DNA of 20,868 nt from the NCBI GenBank assembly GCA_030621455.1, contig JAUXHQ010000003.1:1-20868 (forward strand), given 5' to 3'. The DNA is from Deltaproteobacteria bacterium. Its GTDB lineage: Bacteria; Desulfobacterota; UBA8473. Every line of letters starts with the position of its first letter. Position 1 is the stretch's first letter. A program made the translations under genes and the position numbers. The notes beneath the pieces were generated by a model, which was not told where the DNA came from, made no database searches, and saw only the letters and a list, made by a program, of their open reading frames with translations. This document shows, in pieces, positions 1-7,370 of this stretch.

Positions 1-71
1 AGGCACGGGCGGTTTCGAACCGCCGACTTCTACCGCGTCAAGGTAGCGCTCTCCCCCTGAGCTACGTGCCT
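1..71 (-). tRNA. tRNA-Val (anticodon GAC), 3' edge cut by window
   Basis: On the minus strand this folds as a complete cloverleaf. The acceptor stem AGGCACG pairs with CGTGCCT. The D arm is GCTC/GAGC, and the anticodon stem CTACC/GGTAG encloses the loop TTGACGC. The variable loop has five bases, and the T arm GGCGG/CCGCC has the loop TTCGAAA. The anticodon is GAC, which reads the valine codon GUC. All 14 acceptor-stem bases are present, but the discriminator base and any encoded CCA lie outside the window. A sigma70-type promoter lies about 27 bases upstream of the predicted transcript start. Confidence 0.96.
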
Positions 72-104
72 ACGTAACAGGAAACCCGTCAAATTATTGT
101 TCGT

Positions 105-133
105 ATTTTGTATCACTAATCGATTTTTGTCAA
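105..133 (-). promoter_or_regulatory. sigma70-type promoter of tRNA-Val
   Basis: On the minus strand a perfect -35 hexamer TTGACA (133-128) is followed after exactly 17 bases by CAAAAT (110-105), which matches four of six positions of TATAAT. The expected transcription start is near 98, giving a short leader before the tRNA 5' end at 71. The surrounding sequence is AT-rich. No convincing intrinsic terminator follows the upstream coding gene that ends at 254, so read-through from that operon into the tRNA is possible. Confidence 0.75.
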
Positions 134-253
134 GCAAATTATTGGAATACCAGTACTTCTCGTCCCTTATCAAAGACTCGATGGTGATTGGATAAAAATC
201 ACGCAGGCTGACGTATAGACTCCCTCACCCATTAAGAATCATTCCACTGTACT

Positions 254-3082
254 TCACTGTGCTTCGGGTGATGCTGATATGCATGTGACGGATACGATAT
301 CTGATTTTGCACTCTCTAAGCCCATCTTATCCATTGCAGTGATCTGGTATTCATGCTTCTTTTCGGGTTTGGTAACGGTTATCCTGAACTCATTAGTGTC
401 TGTCTCTCCAACCAGGTTACTCCCAAGCATCCCTCTTTCGTACACTAGATATATTGTAACATCCTGTTCAGGGTTGACATTCCATGTCAACCTTATCTCA
501 TTTATCTCACAGGCAACCCTCAAACCACTCGGCTTGGTCGGTAGTGATCTTGTTATTGCGACTACTATTTCGGACTGCGGGCTTTCCAAACCATCCATAT
601 CCACAGCCTGAACCTTATACCTATACATGGTGCCATCTTCCAGGTTCTTGTCAACGTAATAGGCTTCTTGCCCTGTCAGAGCAACGATCTTCTCGAAATC
701 TCCATCGGGGTAGTACGCCCTGAATAGCCTGTATTCCTTGATCCCTCCCTCCGGATTTCCGTTCCACCTTAGGATTACCTCTTTAGCTCTGTTATTCAAC
801 GCCTCCAACCCGGCAGGGGACTGCGGGAGAGGTTTAGTGCCGGCAGACACCACTAGTGACCCTCCTGTCTCCGCCTTTTCTCTATTGTAAACTGATATAT
901 AGAAATAGTACGTGGCATTATCCTCCAACTGTCCGCCATCCTTCTTATTTTGGTAGTAGTAGACCGTCTTCTTTCTTGAGGTTATATCCCCAATCTCCAC
1001 AAAACTACGCTTATCCGTGCTTCCGTAAATTTTGTATCCTTTCACACCCTCATGGGGGTGCATATCCCATCTTAGCAAGACCCTTCTCGCCAGACCACCC
1101 TCTGCCCTCAGCCCTGTGGGTATCCTCACAGTACAACCTGATACGGGTATCGACCCACGACTCTCTGAGCCATTCTCACTGTATGCAGAAATCCTGTAGA
1201 AATATGTTGTCCCATCCATTAATTTTGTATCTCTAAACAAAGGCTTTTTAATGGGGCCAATCTCGCCAATCATCTCATAATTTCCTTCCTCTGAATCACT
1301 CCTCCAAATTCGGTATCCCTTGAGTTTCAGCCCACACTCGTTGCTCTGAGAACTGGAAGACCACGCCAATCGAATACTTCTTACATCGTGCTCCGCCTCC
1401 ACGTTACCGGGGGCGTCTGTGGCCATCGCCGTTGTGGCAAATGCCACACTTGACATCTCACTCTCTAGGCTGTCCCGGTCAAAAGCCACTACCTTATAGT
1501 AGTAAGTCCTTCCATCCTCCAGCCCCGTGTCCACAACCCTGTTCTCTATTGCCTTCGCTACTTGTTGGAATTCACTGTTGGGAGAACCACTGCGATATAT
1601 CTTATATCCTACCAGGTCGCGTTCAGTATTTGCATCCCACCTCAACGATACCTGACGGACCTGTCCAATTGCTGTGAGGCCAACTGGAATCTTGGGGCCA
1701 GTTGCCATCATACGATGAACATCCCTTATCTTTCTTACCATCCTCACAACCATATTACGTAATTCCGAATCGCTCTCGGTCTTTTCGGTCTGGACGATCT
1801 CAATCTTACCGGTCTCTACGTTGATCACCCTAATGTCAGTTTCGACCAAGGAGCCAAACTTCGCGACACTACCAGTAACTACCATTTCGACGCCCAAAAG
1901 CTCTCCGATATTTTGGACATCTTTTAGGGCACCGGATTGGCTTAAGGTCTGTTCTCCGAGGATTTTCTGTAATTCCTTTCTTTCAACCAGCTCAAAACAA
2001 CCGGTTTGAACCAGGGCAGTGGTAAACATATCAGATATAATGAATCCATAGCCGGTTGCTTCACGGTTGTTATTCCTGAAGTCCAGTACAGCCATCCTGA
2101 GCTTCGGAACATCGCCCCCCTCATCCTTTCCTATGCTAACCCCTTCCACTTCCCCGAAGGCAAGTTCTTGTAACCGGTTGTTCCCTGTGTCGGAGACATA
2201 GATATGCCCCATTGAATCTATGGTCATGTTCAACGGTTCCCTGAACTGGCCATTTTCCTTACCTTTGGTCCCAATCTCTGCTACAAACCTGCCATCTAGG
2301 TTGAAGACCAGTATCCTGTTGTTTCCGCTATCCAACACATAAAGTCTATCCCTCTTATCGATATCCAGGTCTGTGGGATTATCAAATTTTCCTCTCCCTG
2401 CCCCCTTCTTTCCAAAAACCCTTAAGAAGTCGCCATTTGATCTAAATATCTGTATCCTGTTATTTCCCGAATCGGCCACATATATCCTGCCCTTCTTATC
2501 GACTGCAATGCCTGTAGGATTCTTGAATTGGGAGATCCTCTCCCCCTTTTCCCCAAAGGTCATAACGAATATTCCATGACGACTGAAGACTTGCACCCTA
2601 TTGTTTCCGGAATCCGCTACGTATATATTCTGAAGTTCATCGACGGCCAAACCAACCGGACATGAAAACTCGCCTTTGTCCGAACCCTTTTCACCGATGG
2701 TCATAAGAAGGCCCCCATTCGGGGCGAACACCTGAATTCTGTGATTACCAGTATCAGACACATAGATATTCCCCTCTTTCCCCATGATGAGGCCGCGAGG
2801 TTTCCTAAATTGCCCGGGCTTACTGCCCTTTCCTTTTCCCAGGAGCCGAGTCGTCTTCCCCGTCGGGTCAAGGACCTGTATCTGGTCCTTCCCCCTGTTC
2901 AAAACATAAATGTACCCGTTTTGATCGACCATTACAGAGCTCACCTTCTTCATGTCGTCGCCCGTAATCCGTCTTATGAAGCTCACGACCTCGACAGGAT
3001 GCGAGATTCCTGGAAAGCTCAACACGAGAGACAGGAACAAGAATACGTTTACAAAAAGCATTAACGATGATCTTGCATACAT
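254..3082 (-). CDS. NHL beta-propeller / CsgG-like / fibronectin type III chimeric surface protein
   Basis: A secreted protein of 942 residues. It opens with a signal peptide (about 1-33). Six NHL-type repeats follow (about 45-310, period 47) with recurring IYVADSGNNRIQVF-like strands, as in a beta-propeller. Next comes a CsgG-like domain (about 325-455) carrying LRMAVLDFRN, FELVERKELQKILGEQ and VVTGSVAKFG. The rest is five fibronectin type III modules (about 465-935), each with a conserved LRW and GYKIYRS-like pattern. The frame can start at GTG 3121, overlapping the stop of the upstream gene. ATG 3082 is preferred because GGAG lies 7 bases upstream and it places the hydrophobic segment at the N-terminus. 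It is last in the envelope operon. The repeats suggest protein or glycan binding at the cell surface; the partner is unknown. Confidence 0.85.
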   Translation of the reverse strand: MYARSSLMLFVNVFLFLSLVLSFPGISHPVEVVSFIRRITGDDMKKVSSVMVDQNGYIYVLNRGKDQIQVLDPTGKTTRLLGKGKGSKPGQFRKPRGLIMGKEGNIYVSDTGNHRIQVFAPNGGLLMTIGEKGSDKGEFSCPVGLAVDELQNIYVADSGNNRVQVFSRHGIFVMTFGEKGERISQFKNPTGIAVDKKGRIYVADSGNNRIQIFRSNGDFLRVFGKKGAGRGKFDNPTDLDIDKRDRLYVLDSGNNRILVFNLDGRFVAEIGTKGKENGQFREPLNMTIDSMGHIYVSDTGNNRLQELAFGEVEGVSIGKDEGGDVPKLRMAVLDFRNNNREATGYGFIISDMFTTALVQTGCFELVERKELQKILGEQTLSQSGALKDVQNIGELLGVEMVVTGSVAKFGSLVETDIRVINVETGKIEIVQTEKTESDSELRNMVVRMVRKIRDVHRMMATGPKIPVGLTAIGQVRQVSLRWDANTERDLVGYKIYRSGSPNSEFQQVAKAIENRVVDTGLEDGRTYYYKVVAFDRDSLESEMSSVAFATTAMATDAPGNVEAEHDVRSIRLAWSSSSQSNECGLKLKGYRIWRSDSEEGNYEMIGEIGPIKKPLFRDTKLMDGTTYFYRISAYSENGSESRGSIPVSGCTVRIPTGLRAEGGLARRVLLRWDMHPHEGVKGYKIYGSTDKRSFVEIGDITSRKKTVYYYQNKKDGGQLEDNATYYFYISVYNREKAETGGSLVVSAGTKPLPQSPAGLEALNNRAKEVILRWNGNPEGGIKEYRLFRAYYPDGDFEKIVALTGQEAYYVDKNLEDGTMYRYKVQAVDMDGLESPQSEIVVAITRSLPTKPSGLRVACEINEIRLTWNVNPEQDVTIYLVYERGMLGSNLVGETDTNEFRITVTKPEKKHEYQITAMDKMGLESAKSDIVSVTCISASPEAQ

Positions 3083-3117
3083 GGCATTACTCCAGCAGGA
3101 AGTCCATAGTTTATCCT

Positions 3118-3717
3118 TCACAGTTGCGGTAATCCCCCATAGATTGCTTTTGGATTGATCACTTTCACAGGATCCTCCTTGTCCTCTTCCTCGCTCAGGA
3201 TCTTGCTTCCCCGGTAAATATAGTGAGCCTCTGAGACTATTGTGGAAATCCCTGCAGCCCAGATAATGACAGATAAGATATTATCATCGATCATGTGTGA
3301 GTAATTATTTAATAAGACACTGAAAATGGTAAGAAGCTGAAGGCAAGTGGTAATTTTGCTGGCAATGCTTGGCTTGGCTACCACCTTGTGGGAAGTAAAG
3401 AAGAAGACCATTATCCCGATAATTATCAGGATGTCACGACTCACAACAGTCACTGTCAGCCAACTGGGAACGATCTTCAAGAAAGTAAGAACCATGAAGG
3501 ACGAGCCAATAAGGAGCTTATCCGCTACAGGAACCAGGTAAGAGCCTAAAACCGTTTTCTGTTTATAGACCCTGGCAATTAACCCATCGAGACCGTCAGT
3601 GACACCCGCAAGGATAAAGATCAACAAAGCAGAACCAAAATGGCCATTAATGAGAAAAATAATAAAGACCGGGATTAATATTATGCGGAGAATGGTTAAA
3701 AGATTGGGTGTGTTCAT
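3118..3717 (-). CDS. CDP-alcohol phosphatidyltransferase family membrane protein, altered active-site motif
   Basis: A 199-residue integral membrane protein with several hydrophobic segments (about 7-24, 27-40, 69-80, 86-108, 123-137, 147-163). It resembles PgsA-type phosphatidylglycerophosphate synthases and related enzymes, which join a CDP-diacylglycerol headgroup to an alcohol. The family signature D-x2-DG-x2-AR-x8-G-x3-D-x3-D is present as D41, D44, G45, A48, R49, G58 and D66. The third aspartate, expected at residue 62, is Val (codon GTT). That Asp normally helps bind the catalytic metal, so activity may be lost or changed. The gene lies 4 bases after the FecR-domain gene, and its stop overlaps a possible GTG start of the next gene, which suggests co-transcription. 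The exact substrate cannot be read from sequence. Confidence 0.8.
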   Translation of the reverse strand: MNTPNLLTILRIILIPVFIIFLINGHFGSALLIFILAGVTDGLDGLIARVYKQKTVLGSYLVPVADKLLIGSSFMVLTFLKIVPSWLTVTVVSRDILIIIGIMVFFFTSHKVVAKPSIASKITTCLQLLTIFSVLLNNYSHMIDDNILSVIIWAAGISTIVSEAHYIYRGSKILSEEEDKEDPVKVINPKAIYGGLPQL

Positions 3718-3721
3718 AGAA

Positions 3722-4507
3722 TTACATGTTACCCTCTGAATCTATCTTTATCCTTTCATCTCTCCGCTTATTCCAAAAAACCCAATCATTAATGTCCTCT
3801 TCTCGTGAAAAGGACACGGGTTTTAATGCCTTTCCCTCAGGCGTAATAGTTATTTTCTGCATATCCTTTACTATGTATTCCCACTCCTCCAGGCTAACTT
3901 CGCGAGGTCCCGGCACCTGTCGGGGGCCTGGAACCTCCCTGGGTCCGTCAACTTCAGAGACGGGTCTGGGGATCTCCCTAGGAGGACCAGTCACACGTAT
4001 CCTCCCCTTGTAGACCTTGATAAGCACTGACTTATCTTTCCTGACGTTCATTCTATAGACAGTGCCTTTGACCCCTGCCACAGCATTTTCACTAGTGATC
4101 TCAAATCCATTGTTTCTCCCCACAAGTTCTTTGACATTAGCCCAGCTCCTGCCCAAAAACAATCTGAGCTTGAAGCTTCTGCTTCCACTTTCCATCTCAT
4201 AGCTCAAATCACTGACCTTGAAGCTAGTGTTATCTGCAAATCGAACAAAACTTCCATCCGGCAGCCTTATCTCTAATAAAGCTTTTTCACCTGTACTCAC
4301 CCTATCCTCTTCATAGAGCACATCCTGTACCTTCAAAGGAATCCTGTCAACCTCTCCTTTATGCAAGGCGAAGGCCTTCCCCCGGAGCAAGGTAACGATA
4401 GCCCGGTCTTCGGGAGCTCCGGTCTCCTTACAAAGAGAGGCAGATACAAACAAAAGACTCAGTATCAGTAGTATACTCAAATATATTGCCGATCCGAACT
4501 TTCTCAT
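3722..4507 (-). CDS. FecR-domain secreted protein with proline-rich repeat
   Basis: A 261-residue protein with an N-terminal signal sequence (about 1-26) and a FecR-like domain (about 36-172). The domain shows the usual FecR traits: an early VTLLRGKAF strand, a DRVSTGEKALLEIRLPDGS block near 68-86, and FEITSENAVAGVKGT near 135-149. It is followed by a short repeat built on PREVPGPR-like units (about 176-203) and a charged C-terminal tail. FecR domains without a TonB/sigma partner are common in secreted or periplasmic proteins and may bind glycans or peptidoglycan. No sigma factor is adjacent, so a signalling role is not supported. The gene sits 7 bases after the PEGA lipoprotein gene in the envelope operon. 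Confidence 0.82.
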   Translation of the reverse strand: MRKFGSAIYLSILLILSLLFVSASLCKETGAPEDRAIVTLLRGKAFALHKGEVDRIPLKVQDVLYEEDRVSTGEKALLEIRLPDGSFVRFADNTSFKVSDLSYEMESGSRSFKLRLFLGRSWANVKELVGRNNGFEITSENAVAGVKGTVYRMNVRKDKSVLIKVYKGRIRVTGPPREIPRPVSEVDGPREVPGPRQVPGPREVSLEEWEYIVKDMQKITITPEGKALKPVSFSREEDINDWVFWNKRRDERIKIDSEGNM

Positions 4508-4514
4508 GGATATA

Positions 4515-4832
4515 CTATTCCAACGCTCTTAATGTCACTTCAATAGTCTGTAGTGAGTGACTGGCATAGACATCCCGACTATAAGGGGCATAACCCTCTT
4601 TCTTTATCTCTATCTTGTGGGTACCACTGCTGAGTTTTATATAGCCTGGCTTCCCATCATATCTGTTCGTTTCTCCCATGGAAACCCCGTCTATAAAAAC
4701 CTCTGCATCAGAGGGATTGCAGAGAATCTTCAATGCCCCTTCGTTACCCACGCCTATGGTAGCTTCTCTCGGGGTACCACACCCCAATAAAATAAAGACC
4801 AGAACCAGAGATACAAAGACCGCTTTCTTCAT
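4515..4832 (-). CDS. PEGA-domain lipoprotein
   Basis: A 105-residue lipoprotein. The signal peptide ends in the lipobox LLGC with the lipidated Cys at 18. The rest is one PEGA-type beta domain (about 33-103), recognised by the pattern ILCNPSDAEVFIDGVSMGET, the GYIKLSSGTHKIEIKKEGY block and a final V-T-L strand. PEGA domains are usually surface or periplasmic binding modules with no enzymatic activity. AGG lies about 9 bases before the ATG. The upstream csgG-like gene ends 78 bases earlier and the FecR-domain gene follows after 7 bases, so it fits inside the operon. Confidence 0.85.
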   Translation of the reverse strand: MKKAVFVSLVLVFILLGCGTPREATIGVGNEGALKILCNPSDAEVFIDGVSMGETNRYDGKPGYIKLSSGTHKIEIKKEGYAPYSRDVYASHSLQTIEVTLRALE

Positions 4833-4910
4833 ACTGAAATACCTTTCTGACAGACGAAACGCCCGCCCTAATGCGTATTGAAGGAAACCTGTGGATGGAA
4901 AGAAAACTCG

Positions 4911-5843
4911 CTATGGTTTAAGCTTGACCACATCATTGACCTTGAGCCCCATCCCGGACTTGATGACAACCTTGGTTAGGTTGCTTCCCACATAACCTGT
5001 AACCATCAGTTCACCTCTCATCTGACCTTCTTCTCTCCCCAACAAAACATGGGTCTCAGGGTCATAGATCTCTTCGCCCAATGAATAAACTCCCAAAACA
5101 TCACCGATATTTAACCCCACATCCTTGCCGGAATTTATATATGCATTTGAGCCGCTTATCTTCGCAACCCTTCCGCTCCACTCTACGGTCTGCAACTGCC
5201 TGACAAGGTTATCCATAAATTTCACGATGGCAGACCTTAATGCGTTCTGCCCCATTGTTTCGTCATAACCACCACGCTGCCCAAACCCCAACACTTCAGA
5301 GATCTTCTTTTCGAAGACACCGGAGCCTGAATCAGCAAAAAGCAATTGTCCCGTAGTGGTGTCCACTACCCTGACATCCACGGTGCATTCTGCCTTCTGA
5401 ACCTTCTGCTTATATACACCATAATCCTTTCCCTCTGTTTTAACACCGAACTGGGATATGGAACCGGTTACGATGGCGTTCAAACCTAGTATCTTCCCTG
5501 CCTGGGCGGCTGTCGCAGGGTTAACCGCACCCGACTGTCCCAGGGCCTGTTCTCCCAGAACCTTCTGTAATTGCTCTCTCTCGACCATGATGAATGCTCC
5601 TGTCTTAAAAAGCTCAGTAGTCAGGATATCGGAAGCAGACGATCCCAATCTTCCCTTGCCATAAGCCGTCTTGTTCACAAAATCCACTATCCCAACCCTC
5701 TTTTTAGGACCTTTGGACGCTATCTTGGGCGGTGCGGGCTCCTCTTTCTCGGGAGCCGCTGTCATCGTGGGCATATGGGCGCAGCCAAAAGTACACAAGA
5801 ATAATGCAGTAACTAAGAACGTCATGATTTTCTTACTCAACAT
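4911..5843 (-). CDS. CsgG/HfaB-family outer-membrane lipoprotein
   Basis: A 310-residue lipoprotein with lipobox TFGC (Cys21). A CsgG-like domain spans about 48-218: KKRVGIVDFVNKT, then SSASDILTTELFKTGAFIMVERE, KVLGEQALGQSGA, and IVTGSISQFG before a VDVRVVDTTTGQL strand. CsgG proteins form secretion pores or envelope assembly platforms in the outer membrane. Beyond this core is an extra C-terminal beta-rich domain (about 221-310; WSGRVAKISGSNAYINSGKD, then GDVLGVYSLG), which resembles the C-terminal region of FlgT-type proteins. GGAGG sits 7 bases before the ATG. Two GNA1162-family genes lie upstream, an association known from other Gram-negative bacteria. The exported substrate is not apparent. 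Confidence 0.88.
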   Translation of the reverse strand: MLSKKIMTFLVTALFLCTFGCAHMPTMTAAPEKEEPAPPKIASKGPKKRVGIVDFVNKTAYGKGRLGSSASDILTTELFKTGAFIMVEREQLQKVLGEQALGQSGAVNPATAAQAGKILGLNAIVTGSISQFGVKTEGKDYGVYKQKVQKAECTVDVRVVDTTTGQLLFADSGSGVFEKKISEVLGFGQRGGYDETMGQNALRSAIVKFMDNLVRQLQTVEWSGRVAKISGSNAYINSGKDVGLNIGDVLGVYSLGEEIYDPETHVLLGREEGQMRGELMVTGYVGSNLTKVVIKSGMGLKVNDVVKLKP

Positions 5844-5883
5844 AACCTATCCTCCCATAATTTAGTCTTTTAAAGTGTAACTT

Positions 5884-5913
5884 CATAACTCATGGCACAT
5901 AACTCATGCCATG
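5884..5913. repeat. Tandem 11-bp repeat nested in a small inverted repeat
   Basis: CATAACTCATG occurs twice (5884-5894 and 5898-5908), separated by three bases. Overlapping it, CATGGCA (5891-5897) pairs with TGCCATG (5907-5913) around a nine-base loop. It lies in the 91-bp gap between the second GNA1162 gene and the csgG-like gene, about 40 bases before the csgG ribosome-binding site. It could be an operator or an mRNA hairpin that tunes csgG expression. No clear promoter hexamers accompany it. Confidence 0.55.
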
Positions 5914-5934
5914 TCGCATAGGGCATCATACCCC

Positions 5935-6588
5935 TTACGGCCCCAGGCAGCCGCGTCCGCCTTTAGACGGAACATAGCGAGGCCCATTGGGCAATGTAGA
6001 AAATGTCATGTTAATCAACCGCATCACGTAAGGTTCATATCCCTGCAAGGCAGCAAAGGACAGGTTGTCGACCATGTCATCACTGTCGAGTCCAAACTTT
6101 TTCTCCGCGACCTCGTGCTCTGATTCCCAAAGCTGTCCCCCGGTCCTTGCATCTATGAGTTGAAACCTGGCGCCCACTTTTACTGAAGAGTAAACCACCA
6201 AACAAGTGGTACTCCACTCCGTCACAGTCGCATACAGCAACGCATCAACATTGAGAAGCTCCCCTATCTCCAGGGGGGTCATGGAACCAAGCTGACCCGC
6301 CTCTCTTATGTCCTTTTGGGCGAGTAAGGAGTCGACCCCTGCGACCGCGGGTGTTGCGTAACCCTTACTGAGAATTATGCTATAGAGCCTTGGTCTGAAA
6401 ACACCGCCTGCATCCATGTCCGTGGTTTCATTCTGCACAGGCAACACGGCAATTGACGTCGGCATCTTATCCTGGTAGTCAGGCATAATACTGTGAGGGA
6501 TTTTAGTAGCACAACTACCGGAAAGAAAAAGGATAATTGAAAGAATGAAGATATGTCCAGCCTTCATCCCCGTCTTCCTGTTTATCAT
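5935..6588 (-). CDS. GNA1162-family (DUF799) lipoprotein, copy 2
   Basis: A 217-residue lipoprotein. The frame is open from 6663, but ATG 6588 is chosen because GAGGAG precedes it and the signal peptide then starts properly, ending at lipobox LSGSC (Cys26). The mature part matches the GNA1162/DUF799 family: TSIAVLPVQNETTDMDA, DIREAGQLGSMTPLEIGELL, a TVTEWSTT strand and SEHEVAEKKF. Members are outer-membrane lipoproteins usually encoded beside CsgG-like proteins and thought to help an envelope complex assemble; the precise role is not established. It is a close tandem paralogue of the preceding gene, sharing long blocks of protein and DNA. The csgG-like gene follows after 91 bases. Confidence 0.85.
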   Translation of the reverse strand: MINRKTGMKAGHIFILSIILFLSGSCATKIPHSIMPDYQDKMPTSIAVLPVQNETTDMDAGGVFRPRLYSIILSKGYATPAVAGVDSLLAQKDIREAGQLGSMTPLEIGELLNVDALLYATVTEWSTTCLVVYSSVKVGARFQLIDARTGGQLWESEHEVAEKKFGLDSDDMVDNLSFAALQGYEPYVMRLINMTFSTLPNGPRYVPSKGGRGCLGP

Positions 6589-6616
6589 AGCTAACTCCTC
6601 TTCTTGTATATAGCTT

Positions 6617-7345
6617 TCAGTCTTCAAAAAATGTGAAAGAGCACACCGAATACTCCCCTTCACCCGTGAAAGGGTGTAGAGAAAACGGACAAATAAGTCT
6701 ATCCCTCACTTTGCGAGGGATATGCCTGCGGTGCTTTCCAGGGGGTATATGCCTGTAACCGTTGGGTAACGTGGAAAATGCAGCATTGATAAGTTTCTTG
6801 ACGTAAGGATCATATCTGCGCAAAAGAGTAAAAGTCAAGATCTCCTCTATGGCATCCTCATCCAACGCGAACTTCCGTTCAGCAACTTCATGCTCCGATT
6901 TCCAGAGTTCCTGTCCTGTCCGCGTATCAAAGATCTGAAATCTGGCTCCCACCTTTATTGAGGCGTAACTCACCAGATAGGTAGTACTCCACTCCGTCAC
7001 CGTAGTATATAGCACCGCATCAACACTGAGGAGCCCCCCTATCTCGTGAGGGGTCATGGAACCAAGCTGACCTGCCTCCCTTATATCCCTTTCCAGGAGT
7101 TTTGAATCAATAACCGACGCCTGAGGGGAGACATACCCTTTATGGGTAACCATACCAACCAGCCATGTTCTGAACACTTTCGGCGCATCCATGTCCACGG
7201 TTTCATTCTGAACAGGCAACACGGCAATTGACGTCGGCACCCTCTCTTTATAATCCGGCGTCACATAATGAGATGTCCTCGGCACACAACCACTGAAAGT
7301 GAAGACCAACATTAAGAAGAAGAGGCTAAGTCTGGGACATCTCAC
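6617..7345 (-). CDS. GNA1162-family (DUF799) lipoprotein, copy 1
   Basis: A lipoprotein of about 242 residues with lipobox FSGC (Cys20). GTG 7345 is preferred over GTG 7351 because the purine-rich GAGAGGGAG element would otherwise abut the start codon. The core carries the same GNA1162/DUF799 blocks as the next gene (SIAVLPVQNETVDMDA, DIREAGQLGSMTPHEIG, TEWSTTYLVSYASIKVGARF, ALDEDAIEEIL). After the shared FSTLPNG it has an extra basic and aromatic tail of about 35-40 residues (GKHRRHIPRKVRDR and onward) that the second copy lacks. The tail may be accessory sequence or drift after duplication. It lies 25 bases after the FlgT-like gene and 28 bases before copy 2. Confidence 0.84.
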   Translation of the reverse strand: MRCPRLSLFFLMLVFTFSGCVPRTSHYVTPDYKERVPTSIAVLPVQNETVDMDAPKVFRTWLVGMVTHKGYVSPQASVIDSKLLERDIREAGQLGSMTPHEIGGLLSVDAVLYTTVTEWSTTYLVSYASIKVGARFQIFDTRTGQELWKSEHEVAERKFALDEDAIEEILTFTLLRRYDPYVKKLINAAFSTLPNGYRHIPPGKHRRHIPRKVRDRLICPFSLHPFTGEGEYSVCSFTFFED

Positions 7346-7370
7346 GTACACTCCCTCTCAAAACAGTGCA

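Noticed and set aside
192..253. Intrinsic terminator after the NHL/FN3 gene
   Set aside because: Only a very short stem near a run of five T residues was found, which is too weak to call.
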